Assembly: GCA_024636155.1 (NCBI GenBank)
Contig: JAGXHM010000038.1
Span: 24,509-88,508 of the forward strand
Direction of reading: 5' to 3'
Length of the DNA: 64,000 nt
Source of the DNA: Deltaproteobacteria bacterium
GTDB lineage: Bacteria; Desulfobacterota; Desulfuromonadia; Desulfuromonadales; BM103
The position numbers and the translations under genes were made by a program. Positions within the stretch are counted from its first letter, which is position 1. Each line of letters begins with the position of its first letter. Of this stretch, positions 30,148-37,688 are shown piece after piece. The notes beneath the pieces are model-generated. The model made no database searches. It was not told where the DNA came from and worked only from the letters and a program-made list of their open reading frames with translations.

Positions 30148-31197
30148 ATGCAAAAACCACTTATCGTAACTATGGGAGACCCAACGGGTGTTGGCCCGGA
30201 AATCATTGTCCAGGCCCTCTGCTCTGGAGCCTTCAGTGCCTTTACCCGGCCCCTGGTTGTCGCAGGCGACATTGCGGTGCTGCAGCGAGCCGCGGCAGTA
30301 TGCGGAGTTGGTGCTCGTCTGCAATCAGGTTCACAGGTAGAGTTGGCCTCCGCTGAAATGCTCATCGGTAATTATGTCCTACCGGTTCGTGCGCTTTCGC
30401 AGCTTGATCTGGTGCAACAGAAATATGGCCAGCCGCAGCCCTCTTCCGGGCGTGCCATGGCTGACTATATCACTTGGGCCTGTGATACCTGCATCAGTGG
30501 TGACGCGGCCGGTATGGTGACAGCGCCAATCAATAAACAGGCACTGCAGGCTGCCGGAGTGGATTTTCCCGGGCATACCGAAATGTTGGCGGCTCGCTGT
30601 CAGGCCGACGAAGTTGTCATGATGTTGGCCGGTGTGCGTCTGCGGGTTTGCATGGTAACGACTCACTGTGCTTTGCGTGAAGTCCCACAGCGACTAACCG
30701 CCGAGCGGATCCTGACGACCATGCGTATTACATCTGACTCTCTGCAGAGACAGTTTGACCTGGTGCAGCCACGCCTGGCGGTTCTGGCTCTTAACCCTCA
30801 TGCTGGAGAAGGTGGCCTGTTCGGCGATGAAGAGGCCCGTCTCATCGTTCCGGCTATCGTAGCGGCTTGTGACGAGGGTATTGTTGCCAGCGGGCCGCAT
30901 AGTGCGGACACCCTTTTCTGGTTTGCGACGCAGGGACAATATGACGCGGTGATCTGCATGTATCACGATCAGGGCCTTATTCCACTCAAGCTGCTGCACT
31001 TTGACGATGCGGTTAATGTCACCCTCGGCCTGCCGATCGTGCGTACATCTGTGGATCATGGTACTGCTTATGATCTGGCCGGGACCGGTCAGGCGAGTCC
31101 AGCCAGTCTGATTGCCGCAGTTAAGATGGCCGACAAGATGGCTGAGAAGCAGGAACGCGGCACGAGGTACGAAGAAAACCCCACTCTTAAAGCGTAG
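30148..31197 (+). CDS. pdxA: 4-hydroxythreonine-4-phosphate dehydrogenase PdxA
   Basis: PdxA oxidises 4-phosphohydroxy-L-threonine in pyridoxal phosphate synthesis. The 349 residues contain TMGDPTGVGPEIIVQAL, TAPINKQAL, FPGHTEML, MYHDQGLIPLKLL and TSVDHGTAYDLAGTG, which cover the metal and substrate ligands. The start ATG 30148 has AGAGGGAG. The protein is about 20 residues longer than E. coli PdxA. The extra tail (about ERGTRYEENPTLKA) is encoded by one arm of a heptamer repeat element that continues to 31231. Confidence 0.95.
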   Translation: MQKPLIVTMGDPTGVGPEIIVQALCSGAFSAFTRPLVVAGDIAVLQRAAAVCGVGARLQSGSQVELASAEMLIGNYVLPVRALSQLDLVQQKYGQPQPSSGRAMADYITWACDTCISGDAAGMVTAPINKQALQAAGVDFPGHTEMLAARCQADEVVMMLAGVRLRVCMVTTHCALREVPQRLTAERILTTMRITSDSLQRQFDLVQPRLAVLALNPHAGEGGLFGDEEARLIVPAIVAACDEGIVASGPHSADTLFWFATQGQYDAVICMYHDQGLIPLKLLHFDDAVNVTLGLPIVRTSVDHGTAYDLAGTGQASPASLIAAVKMADKMAEKQERGTRYEENPTLKA

Positions 31198-31231
31198 GCT
31201 TTTGACTTTCGCGTGCCTCGTACCGCGTTCC
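31152..31231. repeat. Inverted heptamer-repeat element overlapping the 3' end of pdxA
   Basis: The left arm at 31152-31172 is three heptamers: GGAACGC, GGCACGA, GGTACGA. The right arm at 31211-31231 reads GCGTGCC, TCGTACC, GCGTTCC, the same kinds of unit in inverse order and orientation. About 38 bases lie between the arms, including the pdxA stop codon. Confidence 0.8.
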
Positions 31232-31272
31232 GAAAGTCTCGCCTTACGCAAGAAAAGTTAAAGATAAAAACC

Positions 31273-34086
31273 ATGGTTAATAAAATCATCATCAAAGGTG
31301 CTTGCGAGCACAATCTGAAAAATATCGACATTGAAATCCCGCGCGATCAGCTGGTTGTCATCACCGGGGTTTCTGGGTCAGGCAAGAGCACGCTGGCTTT
31401 CGATACCATCTACGCTGAAGGTCAACGACGTTACGTCGAAAGTCTCTCGGCCTACGCCCGTCAGTTCCTCGAACAGATGGACAAGCCGGATGTCGAAAGT
31501 ATTGAAGGGCTGAGCCCGGCTATCTCCATCGAACAAAAATCCACCTCGAAAAACCCACGTTCAACGGTGGGTACCGTCACCGAAATCTACGATTACCTGC
31601 GTCTGCTCTTTGCCAGGATTGGTCGGGTGCACTGCCCGTCCTGCGGTAAGGAGATCGCTTCACAGACGGCTGAGCAGATGGTGGAACGCGTGCTGGCTCT
31701 GCCGGAAAAGAGCAAGTTGTTGCTGCTTGCACCAATGGTTAGAGGGCGTAAGGGAGAATATCGTAAGGAGTTGCGCCAACTTCAGGCTGATGGCTTTGTA
31801 CGCGTACGCATCGATGGCGAAATGCAGGAGCTGGGTGAAGAGATTGCCCTCGACAAGAACAAGAAACACACCATCGAAGTCGTCGTCGACCGGCTCGTGG
31901 TTAAGGATGGCATTACCAGCCGCCTGGCCGATTCACTGGAGACAGCCTTGCGACTTGGTGAAGGTCTGGTTCGGGTCGAAGTGATCGGTGGCGAGAGTCA
32001 CCTCTTTTCAGAATGGCATGCTTGTGTGAAATGTGGCATTTCCCTGCCTGAGATGACCCCGCGCATGTTCTCCTTCAACAACCCGTACGGTGCGTGCCCG
32101 GATTGTTCCGGTCTGGGAACTCGCATGTATTTTGATCCCGACCAGGTTGTTCCCAATCGCCAGCTGTCGCTGCGGGAGGGCGCAATCCTGCCTTGGTCGA
32201 CCCGGACCGGCTATTATTATCTGCAGGTGATGGAAGCGCTGGCGAATTTTTACAAGTTTGATATCCGCACCCCTTTTGCTGAGCTACCAGAGCGTCTGCA
32301 AAATGTGCTTCTGCACGGTTCGGGCAAAGAGGAAGTAAAGTTTTTCTACGATCAGGGTAATCATCGACATTTCTATCACAAGCCTTTCGAAGGGGTCTTG
32401 CCGAACCTTGAGCGGCGACTGCGCGAGACTGATTCTGATGCGACCCGCGAGAAGCTTGAACAGTTTATGAACATCATGTCCTGTCCGAGCTGCAAGGGCG
32501 CGCGACTCAAGCCGGAGATTCTCTGTGTGCGAATCGCTGGTCGCAATATTCAGGAAATTTGCTCACTGAGTGTCACCGATGCGGAAGCCTTCTTTGGCCA
32601 GCTTGAACTGCCATCCAAGGAAGCGGAAATTGGCCGGCGCGTCCTCAAGGAGGTTCGCGAACGACTCTCTTTCCTGGTCAATGTCGGCCTTGATTATCTG
32701 ACTCTTGATCGGACTTCCGGCACACTCTCTGGTGGTGAGAGCCAGCGCATTCGACTGGCAACCCAGATCGGCTCGTCTCTGGTTGGGGTTCTCTATATCC
32801 TCGACGAACCTTCTATCGGGCTGCATCAGCGTGATAACCGACGGTTACTGGAAACCTTGAAACGCCTGCGCGATCTGGGCAATACCGTGCTGGTGGTTGA
32901 GCATGATGAAGAAACCATCCTTGAGGCAGACCACGTTATCGATATGGGGCCACGCGCCGGTCGCCACGGTGGCGAGGTGGTTGCCCAGGGGACACCCTAC
33001 GAAATCCTGAATCATCCCGACTCTTTAACCGGCGATTATCTCTCTGGTCGTCGGTCGATTCCGTTGCCAGATGTGCGGCGCAAGGCAACAGGAAAGTTGA
33101 GCATCAAGGGGGCAGTAGCCAACAATCTCAAAAGTATTGATGTCGATATTCCGTTGGGGGTTATGACCTGTGTCACCGGTGTCTCCGGTTCAGGTAAATC
33201 ATCCCTGGTGCTCGACACCTTGCACAAGGCTCTGGCTCAACGGCTCTATCATTCCCGGGAACGGGCAGGTTCGGTGCGCGCCATTGAGGGTCTTGATCTG
33301 CTGGATAAGGTCATTGATATTGACCAGTCGCCGATCGGTCGTACGCCGCGCTCCAATCCCGCCACTTACTCTGGGCTTTTTACCGATATCCGCGACCTGT
33401 TTGCCCGACTGCCTGAAGCGAAAGTTCGTGGTTACAAGCCGGGACGCTTCTCTTTTAATGTCAAAGGGGGACGTTGCGAGGCCTGCCAGGGCGACGGTAT
33501 CCTGCGCATTGAGATGCATTTTTTGCCCGATGTCTATATCCAGTGTGAGGCGTGCCTTGGGGCTCGCTATAACCGCGAGACGTTGCAGGTCAAATACAAG
33601 GGCAAGACCATCGCAGATGTGCTCGATATGACCGCTAATCAGTCGGCGGAATTTCTTGCCAATATCCCACGCATCAAGCGCAAACTGGAAACCTTGCGTG
33701 ACGTCGGTCTTGGTTATATCAAGTTGGGACAGAGCGCCACCACGCTCTCCGGAGGTGAGGCGCAGCGCGTCAAACTGGCCAAGGAGCTGAGCAAGCGCTC
33801 AACCGGTCGGACTATCTACATTCTCGATGAGCCGACCACGGGGCTGCATTTCCATGATATCGGCCGCCTGCTCACGGTCTTGCAGCGCTTGGTCGAATCA
33901 GGCAACAGCGTGGTAATCATCGAACACAACCTGGACGTCATTAAGACGGCTGATTACGTTATCGATCTTGGCCCGGAGGGGGGCAGTCGGGGAGGAGAGA
34001 TTGTCGCCTGCGGGACACCAGAAGAGGTGGCCCGCTGTGCAAAATCTTACACAGGGCGCTATCTACGCTCTTATTTGAATCTTTAA
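31273..34086 (+). CDS. uvrA: Excinuclease ABC subunit UvrA
   Basis: UvrA recognises bulky DNA damage in nucleotide excision repair. The 937 residues contain two ABC ATPase modules: GVSGSGKST near the N-terminus and again in the second half, [16 protein letters not shown] and [15 protein letters not shown]. Zinc-finger cysteines occur in [13 protein letters not shown]...CPDCSGLG and CEACQGDG...CEACLGARY. Length is normal. I chose ATG 31273 because the family begins close to [15 protein letters not shown]. An in-frame ATG at 31213 would translate a repeat arm. Mfd, its partner in transcription-coupled repair, is nearby. Confidence 0.97.
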   Translation: MVNKIIIKGACEHNLKNIDIEIPRDQLVVITGVSGSGKSTLAFDTIYAEGQRRYVESLSAYARQFLEQMDKPDVESIEGLSPAISIEQKSTSKNPRSTVGTVTEIYDYLRLLFARIGRVHCPSCGKEIASQTAEQMVERVLALPEKSKLLLLAPMVRGRKGEYRKELRQLQADGFVRVRIDGEMQELGEEIALDKNKKHTIEVVVDRLVVKDGITSRLADSLETALRLGEGLVRVEVIGGESHLFSEWHACVKCGISLPEMTPRMFSFNNPYGACPDCSGLGTRMYFDPDQVVPNRQLSLREGAILPWSTRTGYYYLQVMEALANFYKFDIRTPFAELPERLQNVLLHGSGKEEVKFFYDQGNHRHFYHKPFEGVLPNLERRLRETDSDATREKLEQFMNIMSCPSCKGARLKPEILCVRIAGRNIQEICSLSVTDAEAFFGQLELPSKEAEIGRRVLKEVRERLSFLVNVGLDYLTLDRTSGTLSGGESQRIRLATQIGSSLVGVLYILDEPSIGLHQRDNRRLLETLKRLRDLGNTVLVVEHDEETILEADHVIDMGPRAGRHGGEVVAQGTPYEILNHPDSLTGDYLSGRRSIPLPDVRRKATGKLSIKGAVANNLKSIDVDIPLGVMTCVTGVSGSGKSSLVLDTLHKALAQRLYHSRERAGSVRAIEGLDLLDKVIDIDQSPIGRTPRSNPATYSGLFTDIRDLFARLPEAKVRGYKPGRFSFNVKGGRCEACQGDGILRIEMHFLPDVYIQCEACLGARYNRETLQVKYKGKTIADVLDMTANQSAEFLANIPRIKRKLETLRDVGLGYIKLGQSATTLSGGEAQRVKLAKELSKRSTGRTIYILDEPTTGLHFHDIGRLLTVLQRLVESGNSVVIIEHNLDVIKTADYVIDLGPEGGSRGGEIVACGTPEEVARCAKSYTGRYLRSYLNL

Positions 34087-34153
34087 ACGAAAAAGCCAGT
34101 AGGGAGCTCCCTGCCAGCTTTGGCTTGTCAAGCTTGTCAATAAGGCTTAAACC

Positions 34154-34612
34154 TCAGCGGCGCGGATTGACGTCGCGAATTTGTGCTACGTTGACCAGGT
34201 AGAAAGCTTCCTGATTCTGTAACAGAAAAAACCCTTTCGTCGCGTTGAGAAAGTCAAAAAGCCGGTTGCGCCCCTCCGGCATCTCAATAGTGAGTGTGCC
34301 TGAAAGTTGCTCACCGCCGACAAACTTGATGTTTGCATCGACGCGATCTCCCAGCGAGTTATACGCAGCGGTTTCCGTTGGTGGGTCGAAGCGGATATGT
34401 GTGATGGTCGCCTTGTTGGCAACACAGAAAGCCCCCGCTTCACTGCGGAACGGAAAGAAGTTCCCCGGTTCCTTCATCAGGTCGAGCAGGGTCTGTCTTC
34501 CCACATGGCTGTAGGCGCTGGCGCTCAAGAAAACAACGCCCTTCATGACAGAGCCGTCAGCCTGAAATATAACAACGGGTAGCTCAGTTTTTTCGACACG
34601 GTAGACGGACAT
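34154..34612 (-). CDS. Uncharacterised protein with two similar halves
   Basis: I do not recognise this 152-residue cytoplasmic protein. It seems to contain two related beta-rich units of about 55 residues. The first carries LLDLMKEPGNFFPFRSEAGAF and the second RLFDFLNATKGFFLLQNQEAF, each followed by a short strand with an isoleucine ending (ATITHI, AQIRDV). ATG 34612 has AGGAGC upstream; a longer start at 34714 would run into the rubrerythrin promoter. It is divergent from rubrerythrin and convergent with uvrA. No signal peptide or membrane segment is visible. Confidence 0.75.
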   Translation of the reverse strand: MSVYRVEKTELPVVIFQADGSVMKGVVFLSASAYSHVGRQTLLDLMKEPGNFFPFRSEAGAFCVANKATITHIRFDPPTETAAYNSLGDRVDANIKFVGGEQLSGTLTIEMPEGRNRLFDFLNATKGFFLLQNQEAFYLVNVAQIRDVNPRR

Positions 34613-34653
34613 CGGCTTGCTCCTGATAAAATCCGGAAAGGGTTCGAATGCGG

Positions 34654-34681
34654 TTGACAAGATCACCGTGACCGATAATAT
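34654..34681 (+). promoter_or_regulatory. Predicted sigma-70 promoter of the rubrerythrin gene
   Basis: TTGACA at 34654-34659 and TAATAT at 34676-34681 are 16 bases apart, about 50 bases before the start codon. Both boxes are close to consensus, which fits a well expressed gene. Confidence 0.75.
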
Positions 34682-34729
34682 TGATCTGCTTTTGTGTTTG
34701 TCAAACAATTTCATTAAGAGGAGAGCATT

Positions 34730-35239
34730 ATGGCTGACTTGAAGGGTAGTAAAACGGAAAACAATCTATTTGAGGCGTTTGCTGGAGAGTCTCAGGCTAA
34801 TCGCAAGTATCTGGCTTTTGCCGACAAAGCTGATGCTGAGGGACAAAAGCAGGTTGCTAAACTGTTTCGGGCTGCCGCTGCTGCAGAGACGGTACATGCT
34901 CACGCACACTTGCGAGTCGTCGGAGGAATTAAGAGCACGGAGGAAAACCTTCAGGAAGCGATCGCTGGTGAGACCCACGAGTTTACCACCATGTACCCGC
35001 AGATGATTGAAGAGGCCACAGCTGAAGGTCAGGATGCGGCTCTGCGCAGCTTCTCTTTTGCTAACACGGTTGAGAAGGTTCATGCCGAGCTCTACCAGAA
35101 GGCATTCGATAACCTCGGCAGCAATCAGGACGTTGACTACTACGTCTGCAAGGTTTGTGGTAACACCCTCGAAGGAGAGCCACATGGTCCCTGTCCGGTC
35201 TGCCAGGCCGGGCCTGCGGCATTCTTCAAGGTCGTTTAA
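34730..35239 (+). CDS. Rubrerythrin
   Basis: Rubrerythrin is a non-heme di-iron peroxidase that protects anaerobes from hydrogen peroxide. The 169 residues show a ferritin-like four-helix domain with the Glu/His ligands (AFAGESQANRKYLAFADKA, ETVHAHAHLRV, EKVHAELYQKA). A C-terminal rubredoxin-like site, YVCKVCGNTLEGEPHGPCPVC, is read here as CKVC and CPVC. Length is slightly short, as in many Desulfuromonadales homologues. The start ATG 34730 has AAGAGGAG. It has its own strong promoter and terminator. Confidence 0.95.
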   Translation: MADLKGSKTENNLFEAFAGESQANRKYLAFADKADAEGQKQVAKLFRAAAAAETVHAHAHLRVVGGIKSTEENLQEAIAGETHEFTTMYPQMIEEATAEGQDAALRSFSFANTVEKVHAELYQKAFDNLGSNQDVDYYVCKVCGNTLEGEPHGPCPVCQAGPAAFFKVV

Positions 35240-35260
35240 TCTCCATCCCGCACTTATCGC

Positions 35261-35293
35261 AAAAAGCCGGGCCCTGGAGGCCCGGCTTTTTGT
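35261..35293 (+). terminator. Rho-independent terminator of the rubrerythrin gene
   Basis: AAAAAGCCGGGCC at 35261-35273 pairs exactly with GGCCCGGCTTTTT at 35279-35291 over a five-base loop. Confidence 0.93.
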
Positions 35294-35354
35294 CTTTCAG
35301 AATTCTCAATGCTGCTCTCTTAACGTTTTTGAGTGTGACTCACCGACAACAGAC

Positions 35355-35383
35355 TGGACAACTTTACCGGGAAATGATTATCT
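35355..35383 (+). promoter_or_regulatory. Possible promoter of the zinc-ribbon gene
   Basis: TGGACA at 35355-35360 and TTATCT at 35378-35383 are 17 bases apart, about 55 bases before the start codon. Confidence 0.45.
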
Positions 35384-35440
35384 TGCTGGGAGAGAGGGCT
35401 CTCACTTGCTGGCTGAAATGGAATTTATTGAGGAGTTATG

Positions 35441-35770
35441 ATGGAAAAGTGCCCGGTTTGTAAAGAGATGACTCGCGGCAAGAACTGGTGTGACTCATGT
35501 CATACGGTTTTTGTTTGCCCTGCGCCACGTTGCGAGGCTCCTAACCATCGCCGCGATGCCAAGGTTTGTGCAAAGTGCAGCCTGATTTTCGAAGACTATA
35601 TCACCAACCGCAAGATGTACCGTGAGTGTCCCAAGTGCAAAAAGAAGCAGGGGCTTTCCGATCCCCAATGCAAGTATTGTCGCTATTGGTTTAATTGTCC
35701 GAGTTGTGGACACAAAGTGCCTTCGACCAGCATGTTTACTTGCCCACGATGTGCTACGAGTTTGCGCTAG
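35441..35770 (+). CDS. Cysteine-rich multi-zinc-ribbon protein of unknown function
   Basis: This 109-residue protein has seven CxxC pairs (4/7, 17/20, 43/46, 63/66, 77/80, 86/89, 101/104) and one Cx4C (26/31). That is enough for about four zinc ribbons in tandem. Basic residues are frequent between them. It has no signal peptide or membrane helix. Nucleic-acid or protein binding is plausible, but no function can be named. Of two adjacent ATG codons I chose 35441, five bases after AGGAG; 35438 is only two bases from it. It stands alone between terminators. Confidence 0.8.
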   Translation: MEKCPVCKEMTRGKNWCDSCHTVFVCPAPRCEAPNHRRDAKVCAKCSLIFEDYITNRKMYRECPKCKKKQGLSDPQCKYCRYWFNCPSCGHKVPSTSMFTCPRCATSLR

Positions 35771-35864
35771 CAGCCAGTTCATTGATGGTCCGACAGGCTG
35801 CTAGTAAGCGGTTGGATTCTCCATGAGCCACCTGTATCGTCAAACAGTCTCTCTCAGTGTGTAG

Positions 35865-35910
35865 ACACAACAACGCCTCGACTTACTGGTCGAGGCGTTG
35901 TTGTGTTTTA
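35865..35910 (+). terminator. 18-bp perfect hairpin with T-run
   Basis: ACACAACAACGCCTCGAC at 35865-35882 pairs perfectly with 35889-35906 over TTACTG, followed by TTTAG. It can end transcription of the zinc-ribbon gene. It also lies just past the end of the selenoprotein gene on the minus strand. Confidence 0.85.
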
Positions 35911-35924
35911 GTCGTAACCGTGGT

Positions 35925-36089
35925 TCAGGTCTCTTCCGTTTTTGCCACTTCTTTGGTTTCTTCATCCTCCCGCACGGGGAGTTCACAGGCTCCGGAGAGT
36001 CAAGTCTGAATTCCGAAGCGTGGTAAAATCCAGCGGTTGAGAATGTACCAGGCAGCAAAAATGCCGACAAGGATCAGTAAACTTTTCAT
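35925..36089 (-). CDS. Probable small membrane-anchored selenoprotein (in-frame UGA at codon 30)
   Basis: From ATG 36089, preceded by GAGGAG, the frame encodes a short N-terminal transmembrane helix (about residues 3-18). A NRWILPRFGIQT segment follows, then TGA at 36000-36002. The frame stays open beyond it: LSGACELPVRED and an acidic, lysine-rich tail to a second TGA at 35925, 54 codons in all. If the first TGA is selenocysteine, the motif is UxxxxC. A hairpin CTCCC-CGTGC-GGGAG begins 18 bases after the UGA, and its loop 23 bases after. The loop has G at position 2, as in bacterial SECIS elements. I cannot name the family. The alternative is a 29-residue protein ending at the first TGA. Confidence 0.7.
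35967..35981 (-). promoter_or_regulatory. Bacterial SECIS-like hairpin downstream of the in-frame UGA
   Basis: On the minus strand, CTCCC at 35981-35977 pairs with GGGAG at 35971-35967 over the loop CGTGC. The loop starts 23 bases after the UGA. Bacterial SECIS elements lie within the coding region shortly after UGA and usually have a G in the first two loop positions; both conditions are met here. Confidence 0.5.
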
Positions 36090-36348
36090 AATGTCTCCTC
36101 ATGTTTATCTGAGTGTAACTCTTCAGCTCTTCTGTGAAGGCATGCGCTCAGCGTCCAACGTTGTCATTTAACTTCCCGCTGGTAACAGTAACAGCCCACA
36201 AGCTGTGCAGAGAGAGCAGAGTGCTGAATAGTTACATCTTGGTTTCAATATATAGAAACTCTACGGGGCTTTCAATGTTTATAATGTTATGCAAGGCCAA
36301 CTTCCGGTCGCCTCTGACAAAGACTCCGCCCAGCTCTCTTGTGATTAC

Positions 36349-36666
36349 CTATCCGGCAGAAATGCTGGCAAAGATTAATCCTGCACTGCCAGTGTTCTCA
36401 ACGCCGTGGGAAATACCGGCAGGAGCGGAAAGAATAATCCCTGGGCTGATTGACAGTTCTTTTTGTCCCTCACTTAAGAAAAGCCCCTCACCTTCCAGCA
36501 CGATCCAGACATGGTCACCGGCGTGCACGTGAGGATGGATATGCTGGCCAGGTTTAAGGCACCAGAGTGTGGTGCGAGCATGGATACCTTCGGCAAGAAC
36601 CACTTTGCAGGCTTTTTCGTCACTGTAGTTGATCTTGTCGCGATAATCGCAGAATTCTGTATTCAT
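36349..36666 (-). CDS. Small cupin-domain protein
   Basis: This 105-residue protein is a single cupin barrel. The metal-binding pattern is visible: HIHPHVHAGDHVWIVLEGEG matches cupin motif 1 (GxxxxHxHxxxxExxxxLxG, with Asp in place of the usual Glu). Motif 2 is SPGIILSAPAGISHGVEN. The function of such small cupins varies and cannot be set from sequence. I chose ATG 36666, with GGAG seven bases upstream. The 260 bases between it and the selenoprotein gene hold no gene that I can support. Confidence 0.82.
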   Translation of the reverse strand: MNTEFCDYRDKINYSDEKACKVVLAEGIHARTTLWCLKPGQHIHPHVHAGDHVWIVLEGEGLFLSEGQKELSISPGIILSAPAGISHGVENTGSAGLIFASISAG

Positions 36667-36886
36667 TTTATTCTCCAAAGTGTTTAGTTGAGAAGGGTCA
36701 CTATATGGACATTCCCCGATTCCATTATGAGAGATTTAACTTAACGCAAAGTCGCAAAAAGTAGATAATAAAAAAGACAGATGTAAATATCGAGAGGTTA
36801 AGAGGGGAACAGCGTGATATTCGTTTTGCTAAGTGGCCACTTTTTTTACAATGGGCAAATGTTTTGGAAAAGCTAGGGGTTATTAT

Positions 36887-37594
36887 ATGAACATTCGTTT
36901 TTGCGTTTTATCTCTGTTGGTTTTAGCTCTCAGTGCTGGCTGCGTGGCACAAAAGGTCACATTGAAAAAGCCAGAGATGTTTGCCTCTCTTGAAGATTAC
37001 AAGTCAGGCCCCAAGGGTGGTACTGATCTGGTCTGGTCAACAAAAAGAATCCGTGATGCTGAAACGTTAAAGACGACTTTGCAGAAATATGACAGCCTGA
37101 TCCTTGATCAGACCTGGCTGGTGGTCGACAAGGAATCAGCCAGCAAGCTTGATGACAAACAAATTCTGGCAACATCCCGGCACATGCTCAACGAGCTAAA
37201 AGCCAGGCTTGGTCAAGGGGTTAAGCTTGTTGATACGCCCACCGAAACCACTCTTCGCCTGAGTGTCGCGCTGACGAATATTGAAACATCTCTGCCGATT
37301 CTTGCCGTGACAAGCCATTTGTTGTACGTTGGATCGACTGCCTCGAGCGTATCAAGGATCGTTATGGGTGAACAGGTCAATACCGATCTTATCACTGTCG
37401 AGTTGCTGGTCAGTGATGCCAGGAGTAGAGAATCTCTGGTTGCAGTAATCGACAAGCAGTTCGATCATCAGGATCTCGGCACGATGATAGAGTCACAGGA
37501 TGGTGCGAAAGAGGCCATATCTTTGTGGGCTGATCGTCTCTGGATAACTCTGAGAGACTGGAATTGGATAAATAGTCGTACTGCCTACCCTTGA
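36887..37594 (+). CDS. DUF3313-like lipoprotein
   Basis: This 235-residue precursor has a lipoprotein signal peptide with lipobox LSAGC at about residues 14-18. The rest is a mixed alpha/beta domain with PEMFASLEDYKSGPKGGTDL and a repeated pattern of hydrophobic strands, resembling DUF3313 outer-membrane lipoproteins of unknown function. I chose ATG 36887, with AGGGG upstream and placed at the signal peptide. It is convergent with sfrA across a terminator. The upstream gap 36667-36886 is AT-rich and holds only promoter-like sequence. Confidence 0.75.
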   Translation: MNIRFCVLSLLVLALSAGCVAQKVTLKKPEMFASLEDYKSGPKGGTDLVWSTKRIRDAETLKTTLQKYDSLILDQTWLVVDKESASKLDDKQILATSRHMLNELKARLGQGVKLVDTPTETTLRLSVALTNIETSLPILAVTSHLLYVGSTASSVSRIVMGEQVNTDLITVELLVSDARSRESLVAVIDKQFDHQDLGTMIESQDGAKEAISLWADRLWITLRDWNWINSRTAYP

Positions 37595-37637
37595 CAACAA
37601 AGGACCTCCCGATAAACGAGAGGCCCTTTGTTGTTTT
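37594..37637. terminator. Terminator between the lipoprotein gene and sfrA
   Basis: ACAACAAAGG at 37594-37603 pairs with CCTTTGTTGT at 37625-37634, with further pairing inside, followed by TTT. It can serve both convergent genes. Confidence 0.8.
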
Positions 37638-37688
37638 ACCAATTGCTGTGATGACTCCAGTAGAGACAGGGTCACTGTCTGGTGTTGT

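Noticed and set aside
34087-34153. Terminator between uvrA and the convergent unknown gene
   Set aside because: An AGGGAGCTCCCT palindrome is present, but flanking pairs match poorly and no clear T-run follows, so I did not list it.
35840-36070. A 76-codon minus-strand reading frame over the selenoprotein region
   Set aside because: It is a different frame rich in Arg, Lys and Ser with no ribosome site. The frame from 36089 has a strong site and a coherent membrane protein.
36134-36532. Plus-strand reading frame of 132 codons
   Set aside because: Its second half is opposite the cupin gene. The composition is unlike a protein and there is no ribosome site.
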